From contig CAIYPF010000048.1 in assembly GCA_903928015.1 (NCBI GenBank), positions 1 to 64,000 of the forward strand: a stretch of DNA of 64,000 nucleotides, given 5' to 3'. Under the pieces are notes generated by a model. That model searched no databases and was not told the DNA's origin. It saw nothing but the letters and a program-made list of their open reading frames with translations. Position numbers and translations under genes: made by a program. Of the stretch, positions 1 through 10,208 are shown in pieces. The DNA comes from an uncultured Gammaproteobacteria bacterium. GTDB lineage: Bacteria; Pseudomonadota; Gammaproteobacteria; Pseudomonadales; UBA5518. Numbering within the stretch: the first letter of the stretch is position 1; each line of letters starts with the position of its first letter.

Positions 1-554
1 AAGGCCGCCACCATCGAGCGCCCGTCCACGAAGCCGCCCGCCGCCACCACGGGCAGGTCGAACTGCGAACACACCAGCGGCAGCAGCACCATGCTCGCCA
101 CGTCCTTCGGGTTCTTGAAGCCGCCGCCTTCCGCACCTTCGACCACCAGTCCGTCCACACCGGCTTCCACGGCCTTGATGGCGGCTTTCAGCGTGGGCAC
201 CACGTGGAAGACGGTAAGGCCCGCGGCTTTGAGTTGCGCGGTATAGCGTTCGGGGCTGCCGGCGGACGTCGTGACGAAGCGCACGCCCTGATCGATCACG
301 AAGTTCGCGATGCCCGGATCCTTCACGAAGGCCTGCGCGATGTTCACGCCGAAGGGTTTGTCGGTGAGCGTGCGCATGCGGCGGATTTCGTCGCGGATCA
401 GGTCGAGTTCACCCGAGGAGGTCTCGATGATGCCCATGCCGCCCGCGTTGGACACAGCCGAGGCGAGCGGCGCACGCGCGATCCAGCCCATGGGCGCCTG
501 GATCACGGGTATCTCGATGCCGAGCATGCGCGTGATGCGGTTGTCGAAGTGCAT
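1..554 (-). CDS. Nitronate monooxygenase (2-nitropropane dioxygenase family), partial
   Basis: The gene runs off the left edge; only about the first 184 residues are present. The protein starts MHFDNRITRMLGIEIPVIQ and continues with APMGWIARAPLASAVSNAGG, the FMN-binding start of the TIM-barrel NMO family. A later FHVVPTLKAA segment carries the histidine that aligns with the catalytic base of NMOs, followed by the glycine-rich VEGAEGGGF phosphate-binding loop. Known members oxidise alkyl nitronates with FMN; in catabolic genomes many homologues have unknown substrates. The start is fixed by a GGAGGA ribosome site a few bases upstream. It is divergent from the transaldolase gene. The C-terminal part, needed to be sure of the subclass, is outside the window. 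Confidence 0.85.
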   Translation of the reverse strand, partial: MHFDNRITRMLGIEIPVIQAPMGWIARAPLASAVSNAGGMGIIETSSGELDLIRDEIRRMRTLTDKPFGVNIAQAFVKDPGIANFVIDQGVRFVTTSAGSPERYTAQLKAAGLTVFHVVPTLKAAIKAVEAGVDGLVVEGAEGGGFKNPKDVASMVLLPLVCSQFDLPVVAAGGFVDGRSMVAA

Positions 555-592
555 GCGGGGTCCTCCGGGCGTGTGGGATGAAATGCAGCCGC

Positions 593-622
593 AGCATATC
601 GGCGCTATCCTCGGGACGGCAA
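593..622 (-). promoter_or_regulatory. Possible sigma-70 promoter of the nitronate monooxygenase gene
   Basis: On the minus strand TTGCCG (622-617) is followed after 18 bases by TATGCT (598-593), giving 4 of 6 and 5 of 6 matches to the -35 and -10 consensus. The site lies about 40 bases upstream of the NMO start in the divergent gap shared with transaldolase. This rests on motif match only. Confidence 0.35.
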
Positions 623-683
623 ACCCGTGCGCCGGCCGCGGGAGCAGCCGTGCAGCAGCGCCGGTCACCCACGAGAGCTCCGC

Positions 684-1760
684 ATGACCTCCAGCACACC
701 GATGGCCCAACTCCACGCACTGGGCCAGCGCCTCTGGCTCGACAACATCACGCGCGATTTGCTCGATGGCGGCGGCCTCGCTGCCTACATCCGCGATTTT
801 GCCGTGACCGGGCTCACCTCCAACCCCACGATCTTCGAGAAGGCGATCACGGGCAGCAGCGCCTACGACGCCGCCATCCGTGCGGCGGGAACGGCGCCCT
901 CGGCAGAGAGCGTATTCGAAGGGCTGGCACTCGCTGACCTGCAGCGTGCCGCAGATGCCTTCCTGCCCATCCACACCGCGAGCGCGGGCGTCGATGGATG
1001 GGTGTCACTGGAAGTCTCGCCGCTGCTTGCCTACGACGCTGCCAGCACCGTTGCCGAGGCGCTGCGGCTCCACGCGCGCGCCGCGCGGCCCAATCTGTTC
1101 ATCAAGATTCCCGGTACCGCCGAAGGCCTTCCTGCCATCGAGGAGGCGATCTTTGCCGGCGTTCCCGTGAACGTCACGCTGCTGTTCTCGGTGGAGCAGT
1201 ACCTTGCGTCTGCCGAGGCGTGGACGCGTGGCATCGAGCGTCGGCGGGCTGCGGGGCTCTCGACGGATATCGCCTCCGTCGCATCGCTGTTCGTGAGCCG
1301 CTGGGATACGGCGGTGGTGGGCAAGGTGCCTGCCGAGCTGAGCAACCGTCTCGGCGTCGCGGTTGCTCGGAGCGCGCTCGCGGCCTATCGCGGCCTGCAG
1401 CGCTCCGCGCGGTGGCAGGGCTTCAGCACGCAACAGCGGCTGCTGTTCGCCAGCACCGGCACCAAGGACCCGGCGGCCTCTCCCACGCTGTATGTGCACA
1501 CGCTTGCGGCCGCGCAGACGGTGAACACATTGCCCGAAGCCACGCTGAAGGCACTGGCCGATGCGCCCCCCGTACACGGCGCGGCGCCCGATGATGGCGC
1601 GGAGGCGGCAAGTGTGCTGGGCGCGATCGCTCAGGCAGGCGTGGATACCGCGCATCTTGCGGCCCAGTTGCAGCAGCAAGGCGCGGCGGCCTTCACGGCC
1701 TCGTGGCATGCGCTCATGGCCGTGATCGCCTCCCGGCAGGCAGCTCTCGCCTCCGGCTGA
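684..1760 (+). CDS. tal: Transaldolase
   Basis: A 358-residue transaldolase of the pentose phosphate pathway, moving a dihydroxyacetone unit between sedoheptulose 7-phosphate and glyceraldehyde 3-phosphate in the cytoplasm. The segment NLFIKIPGT holds the Schiff-base lysine (about residue 141), preceded by the family's LTSNPTIFEKAI near residue 46 and followed by VPVNVTLLFSVEQY. The length fits the longer transaldolase subgroup rather than the ~317-residue E. coli TalB type. I chose the ATG at 684 because family similarity begins with the following residues (AQLHALGQRLWLDNI); an in-frame ATG at 627 adds 19 low-complexity residues. No other pentose phosphate gene is adjacent. It is divergent from the NMO gene. 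Confidence 0.95.
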   Translation: MTSSTPMAQLHALGQRLWLDNITRDLLDGGGLAAYIRDFAVTGLTSNPTIFEKAITGSSAYDAAIRAAGTAPSAESVFEGLALADLQRAADAFLPIHTASAGVDGWVSLEVSPLLAYDAASTVAEALRLHARAARPNLFIKIPGTAEGLPAIEEAIFAGVPVNVTLLFSVEQYLASAEAWTRGIERRRAAGLSTDIASVASLFVSRWDTAVVGKVPAELSNRLGVAVARSALAAYRGLQRSARWQGFSTQQRLLFASTGTKDPAASPTLYVHTLAAAQTVNTLPEATLKALADAPPVHGAAPDDGAEAASVLGAIAQAGVDTAHLAAQLQQQGAAAFTASWHALMAVIASRQAALASG

Positions 1761-1767
1761 GCGGCTT

Positions 1768-1776
1768 TGCTAGCAT
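1768..1776 (+). promoter_or_regulatory. Possible extended -10 promoter
   Basis: TGCTAGCAT is an extended -10 element (TG, one base, TAGCAT) directly after the transaldolase stop codon. It would start transcription near 1783, about 47 bases before the secreted-protein gene at 1830, which has an AAGGA ribosome site. No clear -35 box is visible. Confidence 0.3.
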
Positions 1777-1829
1777 CCGATCGCTCGAACGGGCTGATAA
1801 CAATTCAACACAGCTGAAAGGACACGCGC

Positions 1830-2651
1830 ATGAAAACGGCAGGTGGAGCAGTAAGTGGAATGGTTCTGGCGTTGGCACTGGGCTTTGCTGCCGCCAACGC
1901 TAGCGCCCAGACGCGCGAGGCAGCGCCGGCAACCGACGCGACGGCCGCGGTGAGCAACAGGGCCGCTCCGGTTCCTGCGCCCGCTCCTGCCCCGGATGCC
2001 AAGGGCAACTGGACGCCGGGGCAGGGCACGCAACAGGGCAACGGTGGCTACAACCCCGGCCAGTCGCGCCCTCCGGCGAACAACTCCAACAACGGTTATT
2101 ACCCGCCGCCGCAATCGCGTCCTCCGGTGAACCAACCGAACGGCGGCTACAACCCTGGCCAGAATCCCCCGGGGCGTTACCCGGATTTCCGCTCGCTGAT
2201 CGGCATGCACGGTGATGCCGCGACGCAGCGCCTGCGTGACTGGGGTTACCGCTGGGCGAAGACCGACGGGCAGGGCGCCGACACGGTGAAGTACTTCTAC
2301 AGCGAGCGCGATGGCGGCTGCGCCGCGCTGCAGATCCGCAGCGACCGCGTGCGTGACGCCATGCCCACCGATGCAGGCCGCTGCCGCCAGAACAAGCCGA
2401 GCCCCGGCCCCTCCGATCCCAACTGGGGCAAACCGCTGCCGCGCGAGATCACCGGTCTGGTGGGCAACAAGCGCTCGGATGCCGAGGACAAACTCGCGGC
2501 ACTTGGCTTTGCCAAGGTCGATGCACAGAAGACCCAAGGGAAGACCTACGGCCTCTGGTACAACCGCTACCGCTACGATTGCGTCGAGGTCGAAGCCAAC
2601 GACGGTCGCATCCGCCGGATCGACCGGGCGCGGCGCAGCGCCTGCGAGTAA
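1830..2651 (+). CDS. Secreted protein with Pro/Asn-rich linker and two PASTA-like domains
   Basis: A 273-residue exported protein of unknown function. Residues 1 to about 27 form a signal peptide ending ANASAQ. Residues about 30-115 are a linker rich in Pro, Asn, Gly and Gln with imperfect repeats of the GGYNPGQSRPP kind. The C-terminal half holds two copies of one small domain: one beginning SLIGMHGDAATQRLRDWGY, the other ITGLVGNKRSDAEDKLAALG. The opening L-G-x-x-x-x-x-A-x-x-x-L-x-x-x-G resembles PASTA domains, which bind cell-wall or other ligands. Each copy also contains a pair of cysteines late in the domain (GGCAA and GRC; YDC and SAC), so one disulfide per domain is likely in the periplasm. 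Function is not known. Confidence 0.75.
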   Translation: MKTAGGAVSGMVLALALGFAAANASAQTREAAPATDATAAVSNRAAPVPAPAPAPDAKGNWTPGQGTQQGNGGYNPGQSRPPANNSNNGYYPPPQSRPPVNQPNGGYNPGQNPPGRYPDFRSLIGMHGDAATQRLRDWGYRWAKTDGQGADTVKYFYSERDGGCAALQIRSDRVRDAMPTDAGRCRQNKPSPGPSDPNWGKPLPREITGLVGNKRSDAEDKLAALGFAKVDAQKTQGKTYGLWYNRYRYDCVEVEANDGRIRRIDRARRSACE

Positions 2652-2656
2652 CTCGG

Positions 2657-2745
2657 TTGCGGGCATGGCCCGCTCCTACGGGGGATTGTCGCGGCCGTGG
2701 CCCGCTCCCACAGCAAGAGGCGTGGGAGCGGGCCATGCCCGCGAC
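2657..2745. repeat. REP-like palindromic repeats, three copies
   Basis: Three copies of a ~23-base unit with core GCGGGCATGGCCCGCTCC. Two are direct (2657-2679; 2688-2711, with one altered base and another variation in the core) and one is inverted (2722-2745). The second and third copies face each other across a 10-base loop and would form a hairpin of more than 20 pairs with few mismatches. The unit sits between the convergent secreted-protein and SnoaL-like genes and recurs at 24028-24102 and 63878-63984. It resembles REP/BIME elements of other gammaproteobacteria and may also end transcription. Confidence 0.8.
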
Positions 2746-2767
2746 AGCCATTCGGCAGGGACGCGCT

Positions 2768-3349
2768 CTATTTCTGCGAGCCGAAGAGCGCCAGGTAGTT
2801 GTAATCGATCTTCATGCTGGTGTCGGGCTTGCCGTTCATCTCGTAGATGCGGCGGTAGCGCGTTTCGCGGATCAGCCAGCGGCCGTCGACCTTGAGGTAG
2901 CGGTCCCAGTAGAGCGCGGTGCCGCGGGTATAGACGCCGGAATCGAGCTGCCACATGTGGTCGTTCAGGTACCAGATGGCGGTGGCCTCGGTGGCGCTCA
3001 GCATCTGCACCTCGGGGTGGTGGGCGTTGTGGTGCCCGATCGACTGGTTGTGGAAGGCGCCGCCGATGGAGCCCAGGTACTGGGCCTTGCCGTTCAGCTT
3101 CCACTCGTAGGTGCCGCCCACGAAATGCACTTCCACGTCGTCGTGGAAGATCTCTGCGAGCTCCGCCACGTTGGCGGTATCGATGCAGCGGAAGTAGCGG
3201 TGCTTCAACTGCCGGATCGCCTCCATGTCCATCAGCATCTGCACGTCCCGGCGCAGTTCCTCGATGCCGCCGCTGCTAGCGGTGAGCGGCAGGCCTTCCA
3301 CGATGCCCATCGAGGCTTTGGTGAAAGGGGTGTTCTTGTCGGTGCTCAT
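2768..3349 (-). CDS. SnoaL/NTF2-like fold protein
   Basis: A 193-residue protein of the nuclear transport factor 2-like superfamily (SnoaL_4 type), a cone-shaped alpha+beta barrel used by dehydratases, isomerases and hydroxylases on hydrophobic ring substrates. The pattern ELRRDVQMLMDMEAIRQLKH, then YFRCIDTANVAELAEIFHDD, is the typical first helix and helix 2 of this fold; DRYLKVDGRWLIRETRYRR is the closing strand pair. The ATG at 3349 has a GGAGG ribosome site. A longer open frame to 3616 overlaps dinB and is not supported. The gene is divergent from dinB and alone in its transcription unit. The substrate cannot be told from sequence; similar proteins are common in steroid and terpenoid degraders. 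Confidence 0.75.
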   Translation of the reverse strand: MSTDKNTPFTKASMGIVEGLPLTASSGGIEELRRDVQMLMDMEAIRQLKHRYFRCIDTANVAELAEIFHDDVEVHFVGGTYEWKLNGKAQYLGSIGGAFHNQSIGHHNAHHPEVQMLSATEATAIWYLNDHMWQLDSGVYTRGTALYWDRYLKVDGRWLIRETRYRRIYEMNGKPDTSMKIDYNYLALFGSQK

Positions 3350-3443
3350 TATGGTTTCCTCCGCGGGTGGCCTGCTGTGGCAGGATGTTGGCGCCGGCCG
3401 GGGCCGGTTGCGCGCAGTTGCGTGCGCCGCGAAGGCTACACCA

Positions 3444-4559
3444 TTGAACCGCGAGGCGTCACAGCTGGATCCGCAGGCACCGCAGCGCAAGATCATCCAC
3501 CTCGATTGCGACTGCTTCTTTGCCGCCGTGGAGATTCGCGACGATCCCTCTCTCGCGGAACTGCCGGTGGCCGTGGGCGGAGATGCCGAGCGTCGCGGCG
3601 TGCTCACCACGGCCAATTACATCGCGCGCACCTATGGCGTGCGCTCGGCCATGCCCTCTGCGCACGCGCGGCGGCTCTGCCCGGGGCTGCTGATCATCCC
3701 CCCGAATTTCGAGAAGTACCGCGCGGTCTCCCGGCAGATCCGCGCGATCTTCTACGACTACACCGACCTCGTAGAACCCCTGTCACTGGACGAGGCCTAC
3801 CTCGATGTCACCGAGTCCACCGTCTGCCGCGGCAGCGCCACGCTGATCGCGCGTGACATCCGCGAGCGCGTTCGCCGCGAGATCGGCATCACGATTTCAG
3901 CGGGCGTGGCGCCCAACAAATTCGTGGCCAAGGTGGCGAGCGACTGGAACAAGCCCGATGGCGAGTGCGTGGTGCTGCCGGAGGAGGTGGACGCCTTCGT
4001 GGCGGCCTTGCCCGTGAAGCGCATCTACGGTGTGGGCAAGGCCACCGCCGAGCGCTTGCAGCGCATGGGAGTGGAGAACTGCGCGGAGCTGCGCCAGCAC
4101 ACGGTTTTTGATCTCACCGAGAAATTCGGGCGTTTCGGGCAGCGGCTCTTCGAGTTGTGCCGCGGCATCGACACCCGTGCGGTGCAGCCTTCGCAGCGGC
4201 GCAAATCGCTCAGCGTGGAGCGCACCTACGCCGAGGATCTGCGCGGGTTCGAGGCCTGTCGCCGGCAGTTGCCCGAGCTGCTGCTCACGCTGCGCTCCAG
4301 GCTGCGGCGGGTGGATGAGGACTACCTCGTCACCAAACTCCACCTCAAGCTGAAGTTCGCCGACTTCCAGCTCACCAGCGCCGAGTGCGGTGGTCGCGAG
4401 CTGCAGGAGCGGGTCTTTTCGGAGCTGCTGGAAGAGGCTCTGGGGCGCAGCGACCAACCCGTGCGCCTGCTCGGCGTGGGCGTGCGATTCGTGGACTTGC
4501 GCGACCAGGCCAACCCCGCGCAGCTCGAGCTCTTCGAAAGCGAGCAAGCGCTGACCTGA
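3444..4559 (+). CDS. dinB: DNA polymerase IV (Y-family)
   Basis: A 371-residue translesion DNA polymerase. The N-terminus carries IIHLDCDCFFAAVEIRDDP, with the first metal-binding aspartate, and SLDEAYLDVTES holds the second catalytic acidic pair. A helix-hairpin-helix thumb (VKRIYGVGKATAERLQRMG) and a little-finger domain (RKSLSVERTYAEDL) follow in the normal order. No ATG exists near the start of family similarity; I chose TTG at 3444, preceded by GAAGG at good spacing, which adds 14 residues before the family start. The upstream reading frame runs antisense through the SnoaL-like gene and is not real. I see no CTG-N10-CAG LexA box in the short upstream gap, so SOS control is not evident here. 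It lacks a visible C-terminal beta-clamp motif of the usual spacing, though the end (QLELFE) resembles one. Confidence 0.92.
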   Translation: MNREASQLDPQAPQRKIIHLDCDCFFAAVEIRDDPSLAELPVAVGGDAERRGVLTTANYIARTYGVRSAMPSAHARRLCPGLLIIPPNFEKYRAVSRQIRAIFYDYTDLVEPLSLDEAYLDVTESTVCRGSATLIARDIRERVRREIGITISAGVAPNKFVAKVASDWNKPDGECVVLPEEVDAFVAALPVKRIYGVGKATAERLQRMGVENCAELRQHTVFDLTEKFGRFGQRLFELCRGIDTRAVQPSQRRKSLSVERTYAEDLRGFEACRRQLPELLLTLRSRLRRVDEDYLVTKLHLKLKFADFQLTSAECGGRELQERVFSELLEEALGRSDQPVRLLGVGVRFVDLRDQANPAQLELFESEQALT

Positions 4560-4602
4560 ATCAACGCCTGCCCGGCCTGTGGCTCCTAGCATTCCCTCCA
4601 TC

Positions 4603-4622
4603 GGCGGCGCCATTGCGCCGCC
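4603..4622. promoter_or_regulatory. Perfect 8-bp stem with 4-base loop before the macro-domain gene
   Basis: GGCGGCGC and GCGCCGCC flank the loop CATT. The hairpin ends 21 bases before the ATG at 4644 and lies 43 bases after the dinB stop. There is no T-tract, so it is either a poor terminator of dinB or an element in the 5' leader of the macro gene. Confidence 0.4.
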
Positions 4623-4643
4623 AGCTTCACGGGGAATACATGC

Positions 4644-5129
4644 ATGATCATCGAAGTACAGGGCGACATTCTGTTGAGCCGCGCACAGGCCATCGCGCAT
4701 GGCGTCTCGCCCAACGACAACTTCGCGCAGGGGCTTGCGCTCGCGCTGCGCGAGCAGTGGCCCGCGCTCTACAAGGACTTCCGCCACTATTGTCACGACG
4801 CCCACCCGAAGCCCGGTGACGCATGGTTGTGGGGTGGGGCAGACGGCACGCGCATCGTGAGCCTGATGACCCAGGAATCCGCCTACAACCACGGCGAGAA
4901 ACCCGGCACCGCCACCTTGCCCAACGTGAACCACGCGCTGCGCTCGCTGCACAAACTGGCGCAGGCAGAGGGCTTCAGGAGCCTTGCCTTGCCACGCCTT
5001 GCCACCGGCGTGGGGCGGCTGGACTGGGAGGACGTGTTCCCGCTGGTCAGCGAGCATCTGGACGGTCTCGGCATTCCGGTCTACGTGTACACTCGCTACG
5101 ACAAAGGCGTCCGCGCCATCGAAACCTGA
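4644..5129 (+). CDS. Macro-domain protein (ADP-ribose binding)
   Basis: A 161-residue single macro domain. It opens with IIEVQGDILLSRAQAIAHGV, the strand-loop that contacts the adenine of ADP-ribose (G-D-I/L motif), and has a later ALPRLATGVGRLDWEDV, the ribose/phosphate loop with the G-x-G signature. Such proteins bind or hydrolyse ADP-ribose, O-acetyl-ADP-ribose or ADP-ribosylated macromolecules in the cytoplasm. The normal N of the N-x-D-A-I motif is replaced by Q-A-I-A-H-G, so a catalytic role is uncertain; the subgroup resembles stand-alone bacterial macro proteins rather than DarG, and no toxin gene is next to it. It is 17 bases ahead of the OsmC gene and may share a transcript. Confidence 0.8.
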   Translation: MIIEVQGDILLSRAQAIAHGVSPNDNFAQGLALALREQWPALYKDFRHYCHDAHPKPGDAWLWGGADGTRIVSLMTQESAYNHGEKPGTATLPNVNHALRSLHKLAQAEGFRSLALPRLATGVGRLDWEDVFPLVSEHLDGLGIPVYVYTRYDKGVRAIET

Positions 5130-5146
5130 GTCCGGAGATCCTTGCC

Positions 5147-5578
5147 ATGCATCCCTTCCCCCACCACTACGCTGTCAGTGCCCTCGCCGCGTCCACAGGC
5201 GTGGTAACCCTGCGCTCGCGCGAACTCGAAGACATCCAGAGCAGCGCGCCGCCGGAATTCGACGGCCCGGAGGGCAACTGGTCTCCCGAGACACTTTTCG
5301 TGGCGGCGGTTGCGGATTGCTACGTGCTCAGCTTCAGGGCGGTTGCCGCTGCTTCGCGCCTGGAGTGGATCGAGATCGACTGCGGCGCCGAGGGTGTCAT
5401 GGACAAAACCAGCACCGGCATGCGCTTTACCCACATCAACCTGACGGTGCACCTGCGAGTGCCTGCGGGTGCCGATACGGCGCGCGCCGAGCGTCTGCTC
5501 GAGAAGGCCGAAAAAGCCTGTCTGGTATCGAACTCACTCAACTCCGAAGTGCATCTGCAACTTCGCGTAACCGCCTGA
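5147..5578 (+). CDS. OsmC family peroxiredoxin-like protein
   Basis: A 143-residue OsmC/Ohr-fold protein. The two family cysteines are present: C58 in VADCYVLSF and C125 in EKACLVSNSLN, the thiol pair that reduces organic or fatty-acid hydroperoxides in OsmC and Ohr. The domain starts near HHYAVSALA and uses an ATG with a GGAG site 7 bases upstream; a longer open frame to 4823 overlaps the macro gene in another frame. It probably acts in the cytoplasm as dimer. The position between a macro protein and YeeE/YedE sulfur transporters suggests a redox/sulfur stress group, which is inference. Confidence 0.85.
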   Translation: MHPFPHHYAVSALAASTGVVTLRSRELEDIQSSAPPEFDGPEGNWSPETLFVAAVADCYVLSFRAVAAASRLEWIEIDCGAEGVMDKTSTGMRFTHINLTVHLRVPAGADTARAERLLEKAEKACLVSNSLNSEVHLQLRVTA

Positions 5579-5603
5579 GGCAGCGCACAGGGGGAGCCGG
5601 CAT

Positions 5604-6035
5604 ATGCAGGACTTCACGCCGCTCAGTGGAGCGATCGGCGGCGCGCTGATCGGTCTGGCGGCTGCCTTGCTGCTGGCGCTGAACGGGCGGATTGCAGGCA
5701 TCTCGGGCATCGTCGGCGGGTTGCTGTCGCCACGCACGGGTGATGTCCTCTGGCGCGTGCTGTTCGTGGCGGGGCTGGTGCTGGGCGCTCTGCTGGTGCG
5801 CCTGTGCACGGGGGCGCCGCTTGCCGCGCCGGTAGAGCTGTCCACGCTCACGCTGGTTCTGGGTGGAGTGCTGGTCGGCTTCGGCACGCGATTGGGCTCG
5901 GGTTGCACCAGCGGCCACGGTATCTGCGGTCTGGCGCGCCTGTCGCCCCGCTCGGCGGTTGCGGTGCCCGTCTTCATGGCAAGCGCCATGCTGACGGTTT
6001 TCCTGCTGCGACATGTGCCGGGGGCAGGTCAATGA
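5604..6035 (+). CDS. YeeE/YedE family transporter, N-terminal half-type subunit
   Basis: A 143-residue membrane protein with about four hydrophobic segments. The signature [16 protein letters not shown] (about residues 98-113) contains two conserved cysteines of the YeeE/YedE family, whose studied member TsuA imports thiosulfate by cysteine relay. The first segment has the family's [13 protein letters not shown]. In full-length TsuA both halves are in one chain; here the second half is encoded by the next gene, whose ATG overlaps this stop codon. No rhodanese or persulfide dioxygenase gene is adjacent in the window. Substrate, most likely a sulfur oxyanion, is inferred from the family. Confidence 0.85.
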   Translation: MQDFTPLSGAIGGALIGLAAALLLALNGRIAGISGIVGGLLSPRTGDVLWRVLFVAGLVLGALLVRLCTGAPLAAPVELSTLTLVLGGVLVGFGTRLGSGCTSGHGICGLARLSPRSAVAVPVFMASAMLTVFLLRHVPGAGQ

Positions 6036-6481
6036 ATTTCGCCTCGCTCGCCGTGGGGCTTGTGTTCGGGCTCGGGCTGGCCATATCCGGCATGCTCAAT
6101 CCCGCCAAGGTGCTGGGCTTTCTCGATATCGCAGGCGCGTGGGATCCCACGCTCGCGGTGGTGATGGCGGCAGGCCTTGGTGTGAACGCCATCGCGTACC
6201 GGCTCACGATGCGACGCGCCACGCCCGTACTCGCGGCGGCATTCCAGGTGCCTGCCCGCCGCGACATCGATGCACGGCTGCTGCTCGGTTCGGCGCTGTT
6301 CGGTGTGGGTTGGGGCCTTGCGGGCATCTGCCCCGGCCCTGCGTTAGCCTCGCTGGGCACTGGAGCCTGGGAGGGTGGCGGCGCCTTCGAGCCGCGCATC
6401 CTGGTGTTCGTTGCGGCCATGCTGGGCGGCATGGGGCTTTTTGCGCTCTTCGAGAAGTCGGGCAGCGCCGCCCGGCGATAG
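6032..6481 (+). CDS. YeeE/YedE family transporter, second half-type subunit (DUF6691)
   Basis: A 149-residue membrane protein whose ATG overlaps the stop of the preceding gene (ATGA), so translation is coupled. It begins [20 protein letters not shown], with the family's [14 protein letters not shown] motif near residue 21, and has a C-terminal [19 protein letters not shown] loop with the conserved cysteine that mirrors the SGCTSGHG motif of its partner. The two halves very likely form one thiosulfate/sulfur-compound channel. Four to five hydrophobic segments are visible. The stop is 11 bases before the convergent isomerase gene. Confidence 0.85.
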   Translation: MNFASLAVGLVFGLGLAISGMLNPAKVLGFLDIAGAWDPTLAVVMAAGLGVNAIAYRLTMRRATPVLAAAFQVPARRDIDARLLLGSALFGVGWGLAGICPGPALASLGTGAWEGGGAFEPRILVFVAAMLGGMGLFALFEKSGSAARR

Positions 6482-6492
6482 GAGCTTCCCCT

Positions 6493-7119
6493 TCAGCGAT
6501 GACGTCGTACTGCGGCTATCGGTACGTCCCCGACTTGCATGTCGGGTTGTTGCATCAGCCGTGGTTCCTCCAGAAAGGCGCGCGCAAACTCCAGCGCATC
6601 CGCGCCCCAGAAGACTTCACCATCGATCAGCAGGCTGGGTACGCCGAACACGCCGCGCGCTGCCGCGGCATCGGTTTCAGCGCGCAGGCGCTCCTTGATG
6701 GCGGGATCGCCCAGGCATTCCGGATCCACTCCCAGTTCGCGCGCCAGCGCATAGGCCCGTGTAGCGTCCGACGGATCCTCGCCGGTGGCCCACACAGCCT
6801 CGAAAATCCGCCGTACCGCGGTTTCTTCGCCCTCCAGTGCGGTGGCCAGACGCAACCACGGCAGCGGGTTGAAGGGATGCGAGGCAGGACATCTGAAGGG
6901 GATGCCTTTCTGCGCGGCCTGCCAGGCACAGAAGCGGTAGGTCCAGACGCGCTTGGGCGGAATCTCGGCGGGCCCTACATTGTCCCAGTGGCCCAGCAGT
7001 CCGGCGAACAGCACGGGCCGCATGCGCACCCGCGCGAGCGGGGCCAGCGTGTGGAGTTCGGTGAGCGCCAGATAGGCGTAGGGCGAGATCGGATCGAAAT
7101 ACCAGTCGATCTCGCGCAT
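6493..7119 (-). CDS. 2-hydroxychromene-2-carboxylate isomerase-like (DsbA/kappa-GST fold)
   Basis: A 208-residue thioredoxin-fold protein with the helical insert of the DsbA/HCCA isomerase family. The active-site position is serine (S12 in YFDPISPYAYLA) in place of the CXXC of DsbA, which is the hallmark of glutathione-dependent 2-hydroxychromene-2-carboxylate isomerase and kappa-GSTs. The segment ARGVFGVPSLLIDGEVFWG is the conserved cis-proline loop and closing strand. In naphthalene degradation this enzyme isomerises 2-hydroxychromene-2-carboxylate; many homologues act on unknown conjugates. No naphthalene genes are nearby. It lies 25 bases downstream of the PreP gene start-side partner on the same strand (PreP ends at 7145... 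upstream order is isomerase then PreP tail), but both read leftward and may share RNA. Confidence 0.8.
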   Translation of the reverse strand: MREIDWYFDPISPYAYLALTELHTLAPLARVRMRPVLFAGLLGHWDNVGPAEIPPKRVWTYRFCAWQAAQKGIPFRCPASHPFNPLPWLRLATALEGEETAVRRIFEAVWATGEDPSDATRAYALARELGVDPECLGDPAIKERLRAETDAAAARGVFGVPSLLIDGEVFWGADALEFARAFLEEPRLMQQPDMQVGDVPIAAVRRHR

Positions 7120-7144
7120 ACCGGTTCTCCGCGGCCGCAGTGCT

Positions 7145-10111
<2,967 letters not shown>

Positions 10112-10142
10112 GCGCGGTGTACGGCTCCGTGTTCGCGGGTGC

Positions 10143-10196
10143 GGGCCGCGACGCGGCCCGGGAGGTGGATTCTAGCCGTGGCGGTGCCTGCCACGG
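10143..10196 (-). promoter_or_regulatory. PreP promoter -10 box flanked by two hairpins
   Basis: TAGAAT reads on the minus strand at 10174-10169, a good -10 box about 58 bases before the PreP start. It is flanked by GGGCCGC-GAC-GCGGCCC (10143-10159), which would lie in the PreP leader, and by CCGTGGC with GCCACGG around a 7-base loop (10176-10196), which lies just after the glutaminyl cyclase stop and may end that transcript. No strong -35 box is seen. Confidence 0.4.
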
Positions 10197-10208
10197 TAAG
10201 GCTTTACG

